From: Actinomycetes bacterium
GTDB taxonomy: Bacteria; Actinomycetota; Actinomycetes; Propionibacteriales; Nocardioidaceae
Assembly: GCA_023396115.1 (NCBI GenBank)
Contig: JAEWXC010000068.1
Span: 1 to 28,666 of the forward strand
Length of the DNA stretch: 28,666 nucleotides
Direction: 5' to 3'
Positions 6,992 to 14,484 of the stretch are shown here, piece after piece (position 1 is the first letter of the stretch; the number at the start of each line of letters is the position of its first letter). Both the position numbers and the translations under genes were made by a program. The notes beneath the pieces were generated by a model, which did no database searches, had not been told where the DNA came from, and saw nothing but the letters and a program-made list of their open reading frames with translations.

Positions 6992-7978
6992 ATGGGCGCC
7001 ATGTCCGCCACGCCACCTGCCAGCACGCCCTCCATCGCGCCCGGTGCCACCGTCGGTGAGGTGGGTGAGTTCGCCCTGATCGAGGCCGTCACGGCCCTGT
7101 TCGGGCAGGGGGAGCAGGTCCTGGTGGGGCCCGGCGACGACGCGGCCCTGCTGCGGATCCGCAACGGCCACGTGGTCGTCTCCACCGACCTGATGGTCGA
7201 GGGGCACCACTTCCGGCGCGACTGGTCGGACGCCCGCGACGTGGGGCACCGGGCCGCCGCCCAGAACCTCTCCGACGTCAACGCGATGGGAGGCCGTGCG
7301 CACTCGCTGACCCTGGGGTTGGGGGTGCCGGCCGACCTGCCGGCGAGCTGGGTGCTGGAGATGGCGGCGGGGTTCGCCGAGGAGTGCGCCCTGGTCGGTG
7401 CCTCGGTGGTCGGTGGGGACCTGACCCGGTCCGAGCAGGTGACGCTGGCGGTCACGGTGCTCGGTGCCTGCACGGTTGCGCCGGTGCTGCGCTCGGGGGC
7501 CCGCCCCGGGGACGTGGTGGCGCTGGCGGGGCGGCAGGGATGGGCCGCGGCCGGTCTTGCCGTCCTGGGGCGCGGGTTCCGCAGCCCGCGGGTGCTGGTG
7601 GAGGCGCACCGCCGCCCCGAACCCCCCTACGCCGCCGGCCCGGTCGCGGCCGAGGCGGGCGCCACCTCGATGCTCGACGTCTCCGACGGGCTGCTCTCCG
7701 AGCTCGGTCACGTCGCCCGGGCGTCTGGGGTGACCATCGACGTGGCCAGCCGTTCCCTGGAGGTCGCCGAACCGCTGCACGCGGTCGGCTCTGCGCTGGG
7801 CGCCGACCCGCTCCAGTTCGTGCTCACCGGCGGTGACGACCACGCGTTGGTCGCCACCTTCCCGGACTCCGACTCGGTGCCCGAGGGGTGGCAGGTCATC
7901 GGCCGGGTGGACGAGGGGACCGGGGTGACCGTCGACGGCCGTGAGGTCGACGGCGAGGGCGGCTGGACCCACTTCTGA
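6992..7978 (+). CDS. thiL: thiamine-monophosphate kinase
   Basis: A 328-residue ATP-dependent kinase that phosphorylates thiamine phosphate to thiamine diphosphate, the last step of the cofactor pathway. It shows the PurM-like fold motifs: EFALIEAVTALF at the N terminus, GPGDDAALL, the metal-binding block STDLMVEGHHF, NLSDVNAMGG, VGGDLTR, LDVSDGL and TGGDDHALVATFP. The start ATG 6992 has GGAGG 10 nt upstream; ATG 7001 is possible but is too far from it. No thiamine riboswitch is seen in the gap. The end of the gene is followed by a hairpin that mainly serves rpmB from the other strand. Confidence 0.95.
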   Translation: MGAMSATPPASTPSIAPGATVGEVGEFALIEAVTALFGQGEQVLVGPGDDAALLRIRNGHVVVSTDLMVEGHHFRRDWSDARDVGHRAAAQNLSDVNAMGGRAHSLTLGLGVPADLPASWVLEMAAGFAEECALVGASVVGGDLTRSEQVTLAVTVLGACTVAPVLRSGARPGDVVALAGRQGWAAAGLAVLGRGFRSPRVLVEAHRRPEPPYAAGPVAAEAGATSMLDVSDGLLSELGHVARASGVTIDVASRSLEVAEPLHAVGSALGADPLQFVLTGGDDHALVATFPDSDSVPEGWQVIGRVDEGTGVTVDGREVDGEGGWTHF

Positions 7979-8031
7979 CAGCCCCGGGCGGACCGGCGGG
8001 CCTGCGCGTCCGGCCCCGTCCGTGCCCGGAC

Positions 8032-8061
8032 ATGCAAGAAACCCGCCCCGAGGGGCGGGTT
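8032..8061 (-). terminator. intrinsic terminator of rpmB, possibly bidirectional
   Basis: AACCCGCCCC and GGGCGGGTT (with an extra G) form a 10-bp perfect stem at 8040-8061 around a GA loop. On the minus strand it is followed by TCTTGC (stem end plus tail reads TTTCTTG), giving a U-rich tail for rpmB. On the plus strand, behind thiL, the tail is only TTCC. Confidence 0.75.
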
Positions 8062-8102
8062 CCTGGCACAACGCTGGCGGGCGGACCCGCGTCAGCGAGG
8101 GG

Positions 8103-8288
8103 TCAGCGCGAGACCTTGCCGGCCTTCAGGCAACCGGTGCACACGTTGAGGCGCTTCGGGGTGCCCTCCACGGTGGCGCGCACGCGCTGGATGTTGGGGT
8201 TGAAGCGGCGCTTCGTGATCTTGCGCGACCACGGACGGTTGTTGCCGAAGCCCGGCTTCTTGGCGCAGATGTCGCAGACGGCAGCCAC
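8103..8288 (-). CDS. rpmB: 50S ribosomal protein L28, zinc-binding four-cysteine form
   Basis: A 61-residue ribosomal protein that binds 23S rRNA in the large subunit. The sequence opens MAAVCDICAKKPGFG, followed by a basic RKITKRRFNPNIQRVR core and NVCTGCLKAGKVSR. Cysteines 5, 8, 50 and 53 form two CXXC pairs, so this is the zinc-containing (C+) form. The start is GTG with GGAG 8 nt upstream. It has its own candidate promoter and a strong terminator, so it looks monocistronic. It diverges from the DAK2 gene, an order conserved in actinobacteria. Confidence 0.97.
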   Translation of the reverse strand: MAAVCDICAKKPGFGNNRPWSRKITKRRFNPNIQRVRATVEGTPKRLNVCTGCLKAGKVSR

Positions 8289-8365
8289 CGTGCACTCCGA
8301 TCAGTTCGAGGTTTGTGTGTCAGGCGTGCCCGGAGCGTCGGTGACGCTGCGCAGGCAACCGGGAC

Positions 8366-8395
8366 ACAGTATCGGATGCCCTGCGCGGAGGTGAA
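8366..8395 (-). promoter_or_regulatory. candidate sigma70-type promoter of rpmB
   Basis: On the minus strand TTCACC (8395-8390), an 18-nt spacer and TACTGT (8371-8366) match a housekeeping promoter. The start point would be near 8359, leaving a leader of about 70 nt. That leader holds an AGCGTC/GACGCT hairpin at 8334-8348, which could have a regulatory role. Confidence 0.5.
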
Positions 8396-8435
8396 ATCCG
8401 GCCCGACCACCCCCGGACCGGTCGGCCTCCCGCAC

Positions 8436-8441
8436 TAGGGT
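8436..8441 (+). promoter_or_regulatory. candidate -10 box for the DAK2-recG operon
   Basis: TAGGGT fits TANNNT and lies 69 nt before the DAK2 GTG start. No convincing -35 is visible 17-18 nt upstream. The same hexamer precedes ddl and smc. Confidence 0.3.
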
Positions 8442-8510
8442 GTAGCCCAGGCTGACGGGTCAGCCCCCGGCCGTGCCGGCGCGTGGGCGAGGCGAGAGGG
8501 AGGTGTCGAG

Positions 8511-10187
8511 GTGGAGACCGTACCGGGTGGGATCTCGATGACCTCCGTCATGCGTTTCATCGACATCGCCGTCGACGCGCTGGGCGAGACCCGCGAGGAG
8601 ATCGACGCCCTCAACGTCTACCCGGTGCCCGACGGGGACACCGGCACCAACATGTACCTGACCGTCTCCTCGGCCCGGGAGGCCGCCCGTGAGGCGCTCG
8701 CGGACGCCGAGGCCCAGGGACGCGGCGAGGACCTCGCCCCCGTGCTGGCCGCCTTCGCCCGCGGTGCGCTGCTCGGGGCACGCGGCAACTCCGGCGTGAT
8801 CCTCAGCCAGATCCTCACCGGCGTGGTGCAGCGCCTGGCTGCGGCGGTCGCCGAACCCACCCGACCCTCGGGGCCGGTGATGGCCGAGGCGTTCGCGCAG
8901 GCCGCCGACGCCGCCTACGCCGCCGTCGGGACCCCCGTCGAGGGCACCATCCTCACCGTGGCCCGGGCGGCCGCCGACGCCGCACTCACCCGCGCCGGGG
9001 TCGGGCAGGCCCGGGTGCGCGACATCTTCACCGCCTCCGCCCGGGCGGCCCGCGAGGCACTGGCCCGCACCCCCGAGCAGCTAGCCGTGCTGCGCAACGC
9101 CGGGGTGGTCGACGCGGGCGGACGCGGGTTGAGCGTCATCCTCGACGCCGCCGAGCAGGCCGCCACGGGGCGGGCGCCACAGGTGCCGGTGCACAAGCCG
9201 CGACTCCCGGTGCCGATCCCCGCCGGCGACCTCACCGCGGAGGGCCCCGCCTACGAGGTCATGTACCTGCTGGACGCCACTGACGCCGCCGTGCAGACGA
9301 TGCGCGGCCGCCTGGCCGACCTGGGCGACAGCCTGGTCGTGGTCGGCGGCGAGGGCCTGTGGAACGTGCACGTGCACGTCGACGACGTCGGAGCCGCCAT
9401 CGAGGCCGGGATCGAGGCCGGGCGTCCGCACCGGGTCCGGGTCACCCACTTCGCCGAGCAGCTGGCCGAGCTCACCGGCACCACCTCGACCCCGACCGCC
9501 CGCCCCGGGGCGCGGACCCGGACCGGGCGCGCCGTGGTCGCGGTCGCCGCCGGGCCGGGCCTGGAGCAGCTCTTCGCCGAGGCCGGCGCGGTGGTCGTGC
9601 CCGGCGGACCCGCCCGCCGGCCCTCGACCGGGGAACTGCTGTCGGCCGTCGACGCCTCCGGCGCGGCCGAGGTGGTGCTGCTGCCCAACGACCCCGACAC
9701 CGTCCGGGTCGCCCAGATCGCCGCCCGCACCGCGGAGGAGGACTGGGGGACCCGGGTCCGGGTCATCCCCAGCCTGGCGCAGGTGCAGGGGCTGGCCGCG
9801 GTCGCGGTGCACGACCCGGGTCGCGCGTTCGACTCCGACGTGCTGGAGATGACCGCCACCGCCGTCGCGGTGCGCCACGGTGCGGTGACGGTCGCGGCGA
9901 AGCAGGCGATGACGATGGCCGGCCCGTGCGAGGTCGGGGACGTCCTCGGGGTGGTGGCCGGTGACTTCGCCGTCGTCGGCGGCGACCTGGAGGAGGTCAC
10001 CCACGACGTGCTGGGCCGGTTGCTGGCCGGTGGTGGCGAGCTGGTGACCCTGGTCGGTGGGGCCGGGGTGCCCGAGGGCCTGCTGGAGCGGACCACCAGC
10101 TGGGTCGAGTCGGCCCACCCCCACGTCGACGTGCTGGTCTACACCGGCGGCCAGGACCGGTACCCGCTGCTGATGAGCGTCGAGTGA
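8511..10187 (+). CDS. DAK2/DhaL-domain kinase, FakA (YloV)-like
   Basis: A 558-residue protein with an N-terminal ATP-binding DhaL (DAK2) domain. NVYPVPDGDTGTNM (35-48) contains the Mg-binding aspartates D41 and D43; ALLGARGNSGVILSQ and DAGGRGLSVILDA follow. The rest (from about residue 225) matches the two C-terminal domains of FakA/YloV proteins, with YEVMYLLDA and NDPDTVRVAQIAA. In Firmicutes FakA with a FakB partner phosphorylates fatty acids to acyl-phosphate; whether the actinobacterial protein does so is inferred, and no FakB/DegV gene is in the window. GTG 8511 is chosen because GAGAGGGAGG lies 8 nt upstream; ATG 8538 is an alternative. It is followed by recG 37 nt later, as in other actinobacteria. 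Confidence 0.9.
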   Translation: METVPGGISMTSVMRFIDIAVDALGETREEIDALNVYPVPDGDTGTNMYLTVSSAREAAREALADAEAQGRGEDLAPVLAAFARGALLGARGNSGVILSQILTGVVQRLAAAVAEPTRPSGPVMAEAFAQAADAAYAAVGTPVEGTILTVARAAADAALTRAGVGQARVRDIFTASARAAREALARTPEQLAVLRNAGVVDAGGRGLSVILDAAEQAATGRAPQVPVHKPRLPVPIPAGDLTAEGPAYEVMYLLDATDAAVQTMRGRLADLGDSLVVVGGEGLWNVHVHVDDVGAAIEAGIEAGRPHRVRVTHFAEQLAELTGTTSTPTARPGARTRTGRAVVAVAAGPGLEQLFAEAGAVVVPGGPARRPSTGELLSAVDASGAAEVVLLPNDPDTVRVAQIAARTAEEDWGTRVRVIPSLAQVQGLAAVAVHDPGRAFDSDVLEMTATAVAVRHGAVTVAAKQAMTMAGPCEVGDVLGVVAGDFAVVGGDLEEVTHDVLGRLLAGGGELVTLVGGAGVPEGLLERTTSWVESAHPHVDVLVYTGGQDRYPLLMSVE

Positions 10188-10224
10188 CGCGCCCGCTGAC
10201 CCGGACGAGGAGCGCACGTCCCTG

Positions 10225-12435
10225 ATGGTGGAGATCACTCCGGACAGCCCGGTCGCGGCCGTGTTCGGTCGCCAGACCAACAAGCGGTCCCGGGTCATCG
10301 ACGGGCTCGGGTTGGAGACCGTCGGCGACCTGCTGCACCACTTCCCGCGGCGCTACGTCACGCTCACCGAACTCTCCGAGGTGGGGCAGCCCGAGGTGGG
10401 TCAGACCCTCACCGTGGTGGGGGAGATCACCAACGCCCGGGTGGCCACGTTCTCCCGCAACGGGCGGCGCCAGTACCGCGCCGAGGTGCGGGTCCGTACC
10501 GCCGGACCGGAGTTCGCGATCTCGTTCTTCAGCCCGTACGCGGGGCAGGCCGAGAAGACCGTGGCCGACTTCCCGGTCGGCTCGCGCGGACTCTTCGTGG
10601 GGGTGGTGAAGCGGTACGGGTCCACTTGGCAGCTGGACAAGCCGCACGGGCAGCCGATCGACACCGACTCGGTGACCCAGGGCCGGCTCAGCGGGTTGAT
10701 GCCGGTCTACCCGCTCACCGCCAAGCTCACCAGCTGGGACCTGCAGAAGGTCATCGGCACCACCCTGGACCTGGTCACCGGTGTGCCGGACGTCTTCGAC
10801 GCGGACCTGCGCGAACGGTTCGGCCTGGTCGACGTGATGACCGCGCTGCGCTGGGTGCACGCCCCCGACGACCACACCCAGCTGGGCACGGCGCGCAAGC
10901 GGTTCCGGTTCGCCGAGGCGCTGGTGCTGCAGCTGGTGCTCGCCCGGCGCCGGGCCGAACGGCGCGCCGAGGGGTCCACCGCCCGCACCGGTGGGCACGG
11001 TGACCTGCTGGAGCGCTTCGACGCCCGGTTGCCCTTCGAGCTCACCCCGGGCCAGCAGCAGGTCGGCGAGGAGATCCAGACCGATCTGGCCGGCGCCCAC
11101 CCGATGAACCGGCTGCTGCAGGGCGAGGTCGGCTCTGGCAAGACGCTGGTCGCCCTGCGCGCCATGCTGCGCGTGGTCGACTCCGGGGGCCAGGCCGCGC
11201 TGCTGGCTCCCACCGAGGTGCTCGCCCAGCAGCACCTGCGCTCCACGCTGGCCATGCTCGGCGACCTGGCCGGGACCGGCCTGCTCGGCGCCGAGGGGTC
11301 CACCGGGGTCACCCTGCTCACCGGCTCGATGTCGACCGCCGCGAAACGGCAGGCGATGCTCGACATCGCCTCGGGGGAGGCCGGCATCGTGATCGGCACC
11401 CACGCCCTGCTGGAGGAGAAGGTCACCTTCGCCGACCTGGGCCTGGTCGTCGTCGACGAGCAGCACCGGTTCGGTGTCGAGCAGCGGGCCGCGCTGACCT
11501 CGAAGTCGACCGTCCCGCCGCACGTGCTGGTGATGACCGCGACCCCCATCCCGCGCACCGTCGCGATGACCGTATTCGGGGACCTGGAGGTCTCCACGCT
11601 CGCCGAGCTGCCCGCCGGCCGCGCCCCGATCCAGAGCAACGTCGTGGCGCTGGCCGACCACCCCGGCTGGGAGCCGCGGATCTGGGAACGGGTCCGGGAG
11701 GAGGTCGCCGCCGGGCACCAGGCCTACGTGGTCTGCCCCCGGATCAGCGGCGACGAGTCCGAGGCGGGTGAGGCCGACCACCTCGACGTCGACGACGACG
11801 GCGCCCCGCTCACCCCGACCCGGCCCGCCGCGGCCGTCGAGGAGACCTGCGCGACCCTGACTGCCGGGCCGCTGTCCGGTCTGCGGGTGGCGCCACTGCA
11901 CGGGCGGATGCACCCCGACGAGAAGGACCGCACGATGCGGGCCTTCGCGGCCGGCGAGATCGACGTGCTGGTCTCCACCACGGTGATCGAGGTCGGCGTG
12001 GACGTGCACAACGCCACGACGATGGTGCTGCTGGACGCCGACCGGTTCGGCGTCTCCCAGCTGCACCAGCTGCGTGGCCGGGTCGGCCGGGGCGGCCTGC
12101 CGGGCCTGTGCCTGCTGGTCACCGGCGCCCAGCAGGGCACCGACGCCCGGGACCGTCTGGACGCGGTCGCCTCGACCACCGACGGGTTCGAGCTGAGCCG
12201 GGTCGACCTGGCACAACGTCGCGAGGGCGACGTGCTCGGCGCCAACCAGTCGGGCTTCCGCTCCAGCCTGGTCAGCCTGCGGGTGCTGCGCGACGAGAAG
12301 ATGATCGTGCGGGCCCGCGAGGCCGCCGAGGAGCTCCTGGCGGAGGACCCGACGCTGGCGGCGCACCCGGTGCTGGCCGGGGCGGTCGACGAGATCGCCG
12401 CCGCCGGACGCAGCGAGTTCATGGAGAAGGGATGA
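10225..12435 (+). CDS. recG: ATP-dependent DNA helicase RecG
   Basis: A 736-residue monomeric helicase that reverses stalled replication forks and branch-migrates recombination intermediates. The N-terminal wedge/OB domain lies in about residues 40-160 (QTLTVVGEI, FFSPYAG). Helicase motifs follow: Walker A GEVGSGKT (300-307), PTEVLAQQH, the DEQH box (411-414) with RFGVEQR, TATPIPRT, then the second RecA-like domain with LHGRMHPDEKD, STTVIEVGVD and QLRGRVGRG. The C terminus has the FELSRVDLAQRREGDVLG and LRVLRD segments of RecG. An acidic insert (ESEAGEADHLDVDDDG) lies between motifs of domain two. The start ATG has GAGGAG 13 nt upstream; GTG 10228 is possible. It belongs to the DAK2-recG-rsmD-coaD operon. 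Confidence 0.97.
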   Translation: MVEITPDSPVAAVFGRQTNKRSRVIDGLGLETVGDLLHHFPRRYVTLTELSEVGQPEVGQTLTVVGEITNARVATFSRNGRRQYRAEVRVRTAGPEFAISFFSPYAGQAEKTVADFPVGSRGLFVGVVKRYGSTWQLDKPHGQPIDTDSVTQGRLSGLMPVYPLTAKLTSWDLQKVIGTTLDLVTGVPDVFDADLRERFGLVDVMTALRWVHAPDDHTQLGTARKRFRFAEALVLQLVLARRRAERRAEGSTARTGGHGDLLERFDARLPFELTPGQQQVGEEIQTDLAGAHPMNRLLQGEVGSGKTLVALRAMLRVVDSGGQAALLAPTEVLAQQHLRSTLAMLGDLAGTGLLGAEGSTGVTLLTGSMSTAAKRQAMLDIASGEAGIVIGTHALLEEKVTFADLGLVVVDEQHRFGVEQRAALTSKSTVPPHVLVMTATPIPRTVAMTVFGDLEVSTLAELPAGRAPIQSNVVALADHPGWEPRIWERVREEVAAGHQAYVVCPRISGDESEAGEADHLDVDDDGAPLTPTRPAAAVEETCATLTAGPLSGLRVAPLHGRMHPDEKDRTMRAFAAGEIDVLVSTTVIEVGVDVHNATTMVLLDADRFGVSQLHQLRGRVGRGGLPGLCLLVTGAQQGTDARDRLDAVASTTDGFELSRVDLAQRREGDVLGANQSGFRSSLVSLRVLRDEKMIVRAREAAEELLAEDPTLAAHPVLAGAVDEIAAAGRSEFMEKG

Positions 12436-12463
12436 GGATGGACCAGCTCGGCGGGTGGCGCCC

Positions 12464-13066
12464 GTGACCCGGATCATCGCCGGCGGTGCCGGCGGACGCC
12501 GCCTGGGCACGCCCCAGGGAGACGGCACCCGCCCGACCAGCGACCGGGTCCGGGAAGCCCTGTTCTCCAGCCTCGAGGCGTGGGCGGGCAACCTGACCGG
12601 CCTGCGTGTCCTGGACCTGTACGCCGGCTCCGGGGCGCTGGGCCTGGAGGCCTGGTCACGCGGGGCCGCGGCCGTCTGGTTCGTCGAGAAGGACCGCGCC
12701 GCAGCGGCCGTGGTCAGCGCGAACGTCCGGGACCTGGGCTGCCCGGTGGCCCGGGTGGTCACCGGACCGGTGGGCGCCGTGCTGTCCCAACCGGCCGGGG
12801 AGCCCTTCGACGTGGTGCTCAGCGACCCGCCCTACCCGCTGTCGGAGGAGGAGCTCGCCGCGGACCTGGTGGCCCTGGTCGAGCACGGGTGGCTGGCCCC
12901 GGACGCGCTGGTCGTGGTCGAGCGGGGCCGACGCAGCCCCGAACCGGCCTGGCCGGCCGGGCTGGAGGCCGGTCGGCGCAAGAAGTACGGCGAGACGGTG
13001 CTCTGGTACGGTCACGCGGCCCCGGCCGCCAGCGTCGCCGACGACCCCCAGGAGGACGAGTCATGA
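12464..13066 (+). CDS. rsmD: 16S rRNA (guanine966-N2)-methyltransferase
   Basis: A 200-residue SAM-dependent methyltransferase acting on G966 of 16S rRNA. It begins MTRIIAGGAGGRRL as expected for the family, then RPTSDRVREALF, the SAM-binding motif LDLYAGSGALGLEA (D51-G57) and the catalytic DPPY (121-124). The GTG at 12464 gives the canonical N terminus; GTG 12455 would add three residues. The stop overlaps the coaD start in ATGA. The C-terminal tail after YGHAA is acidic and variable. Confidence 0.94.
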   Translation: MTRIIAGGAGGRRLGTPQGDGTRPTSDRVREALFSSLEAWAGNLTGLRVLDLYAGSGALGLEAWSRGAAAVWFVEKDRAAAAVVSANVRDLGCPVARVVTGPVGAVLSQPAGEPFDVVLSDPPYPLSEEELAADLVALVEHGWLAPDALVVVERGRRSPEPAWPAGLEAGRRKKYGETVLWYGHAAPAASVADDPQEDES

Positions 13067-13563
13067 GCCACCCCGTCGTGCACCGGGCGGTCTGCCCCGG
13101 CACCTTCGACCCGGTCACCCTCGGGCACCTGGACATCTTCACCCGCGCCTCCCGCCTCTTCGACGAGGTCGTGGTCGCGATCGGCGTCAACGCCTCCAAG
13201 AACCGGCTCTTCTCGGCCGAGGAGCGGATCGAGATGCTCGAGGCAGTCACCGCCCACCTCCCGCAGGTGCGGATCGCCGGGTTCACCGGGCTGCTCACCG
13301 ACTTCTGCCGCGAGCAGGGAGCGGTCGCGGTGGTGAAGGGCCTGCGCGACGCCCAGGACTTCGCCTACGAGCAGCCGATGGCCCAGATGAACGCCCACCT
13401 CACCGGGGTGGAGACCGTCTACCTCGGCACCGCGCCGGAGTGGGGGTTCGTCTCCTCCAGCCTGGTCAAGGAGGTCGCCGGCCACGGCGGCGACATCTCC
13501 GCCCTGGTCCCCGCGCAGGTGCACGGACCGCTGCTGGAGCGGCTCGCCGGGCGCAGCCGGTAG
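13063..13563 (+). CDS. coaD: phosphopantetheine adenylyltransferase
   Basis: A 166-residue hexameric cytosolic enzyme that adds AMP to 4'-phosphopantetheine, the penultimate step of coenzyme A synthesis. Motifs: PGTFDPVTLGH (12-22, TxGH nucleotidyltransferase signature), the phosphate-binding lysine near residue 46, KGLRDAQDFAYE (92-103) and SSSLVKEVA (131-139). The length is normal. The ATG overlaps the rsmD stop. A clear terminator (13578-13614) ends the operon. Confidence 0.97.
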   Translation: MSHPVVHRAVCPGTFDPVTLGHLDIFTRASRLFDEVVVAIGVNASKNRLFSAEERIEMLEAVTAHLPQVRIAGFTGLLTDFCREQGAVAVVKGLRDAQDFAYEQPMAQMNAHLTGVETVYLGTAPEWGFVSSSLVKEVAGHGGDISALVPAQVHGPLLERLAGRSR

Positions 13564-13577
13564 GCTGCTGACCGTGC

Positions 13578-13614
13578 GGGTCCGGACCGCCTCGGCGGCA
13601 CCGGACCCCGTTTT
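13578..13614 (+). terminator. intrinsic terminator of the recG-rsmD-coaD operon
   Basis: GGGTCCGG and CCGGACCC form an 8-bp outer stem, and a nested CCGCC/GGCGG stem with a TC loop lies inside it. The structure is followed by CGTTTT, so a GC-rich hairpin plus a T4 tract is present 15 nt after the coaD stop. Confidence 0.82.
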
Positions 13615-13642
13615 GCCCGCCACGGAACCCTGCGGATAAGAT
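13613..13642 (+). promoter_or_regulatory. candidate sigma70-type promoter of the DUF177-rpmF-rnc-mutM operon
   Basis: TTGCCC (13613-13618), an 18-nt spacer and TAAGAT (13637-13642) match a housekeeping promoter. The start point near 13649 leaves a leader of about 22 nt before GTG 13672. The -35 shares bases with the T tract of the preceding terminator. Confidence 0.55.
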
Positions 13643-13671
13643 TCGGGGGTTCTGTCCTGCCCGGAACCGGA

Positions 13672-14235
13672 GTGATTCCCCTGACCAGCCTGGACCCGAG
13701 AGCGCCGCTCGTGCTCGACACCCGCGAGCTCGGACGCCGCCCGGGGTCCCAGCGTGAGGTGACCACGTCGGTACCGGCACCGGCAGAACTTGGTATCGAC
13801 GTCCTCCGTGTCCCCGAGGGTGCGCCGGTCGAACTCGACCTGCGCCTCGAGGCGGTCATGGAGGGGGTGCTGGTGACCGGCTCCGCCCGTGCGGAGCTGG
13901 AGGGCGAGTGCGCGCGGTGCCTGGTAGCGCTGGACGACGAGATCGACGTCCGGTTCCAGGAGCTGTTCGTCTACGACGACCACCAGCGTCACCAGGCCGA
14001 CGAGGACCTGGACGACGAGACCAGCCGGCTCGAGGACGACCTGCTCGACCTCGAACCGCTGCTGCGGGATGCGGTGGTGCTCGCACTGCCGTTCCAGCCG
14101 TTGTGCTCCGAGGACTGTCCGGGGTTGTGCACCGAGTGTGGTGCGCGCCTCGCGGACGACCCCGGTCACATGCACGGAGCGGCCGTGGACCCGCGGTGGG
14201 CAGGCTTGGCAGAACTGAAGCAGGACGAGAACTGA
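13672..14235 (+). CDS. DUF177 (YceD) family protein, large-subunit ribosome accumulation protein
   Basis: A 187-residue protein of the YceD/DUF177 family, which sits beside rpmF in most bacteria and is linked to 23S rRNA processing or stability in E. coli and plants. Cysteines form the expected pattern: CARC (80, 83), then LCSEDCPGLCTECG (145, 149, 153, 156), suggesting a metal site. A highly acidic segment (DDHQRHQADEDLDDE) covers residues 102-128. The GTG start has only a poor ribosome site directly before it. It is the first gene of the rpmF-rnc-mutM operon; rpmF starts 63 nt later. Confidence 0.9.
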   Translation: MIPLTSLDPRAPLVLDTRELGRRPGSQREVTTSVPAPAELGIDVLRVPEGAPVELDLRLEAVMEGVLVTGSARAELEGECARCLVALDDEIDVRFQELFVYDDHQRHQADEDLDDETSRLEDDLLDLEPLLRDAVVLALPFQPLCSEDCPGLCTECGARLADDPGHMHGAAVDPRWAGLAELKQDEN

Positions 14236-14298
14236 AGGTCGGAACCCCGACCTCGAAGCAGATCGGCCGGACCCCCGGCCAGACTTGAGGAGAACACT

Positions 14299-14484
14299 GT
14301 GGCTGTCCCGAAGCGGAAGATGTCGCGCAGCAACACGCGTCACCGTCGCTCGCAGTGGAAGGCCGTCGCGCCGTCCCTGGCGACCTGCGCCAACCCGGCC
14401 TGCGGCGCCAAGCACCTGCCGCACCGTGCCTGCGGCGAGTGCGGCCAGTACGGCGCGCGCGCCGACCGTCGCCAGGTCCTCTGA
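14299..14484 (+). CDS. rpmF: 50S ribosomal protein L32
   Basis: A 61-residue ribosomal protein with the hallmark start MAVPKRKMSRSNTRHRRSQW. The zinc knuckle has cysteines 30, 35, 45 and 48 (CANPACG...CGECG), so the first pair is C-X4-C rather than the common C-X2-C. The start is GTG with GAGGAG 7 nt upstream. It lies between DUF177 and rnc as in most bacteria, and the stop codon TGA sits inside CTGA, where rnc may start. Confidence 0.97.
   Translation: MAVPKRKMSRSNTRHRRSQWKAVAPSLATCANPACGAKHLPHRACGECGQYGARADRRQVL

Noticed and set aside
9997..12762. Antisense open frame of about 920 codons opposite recG
   Set aside because: It is a shadow of GC-skewed codons; RecG helicase motifs are intact on the plus strand.
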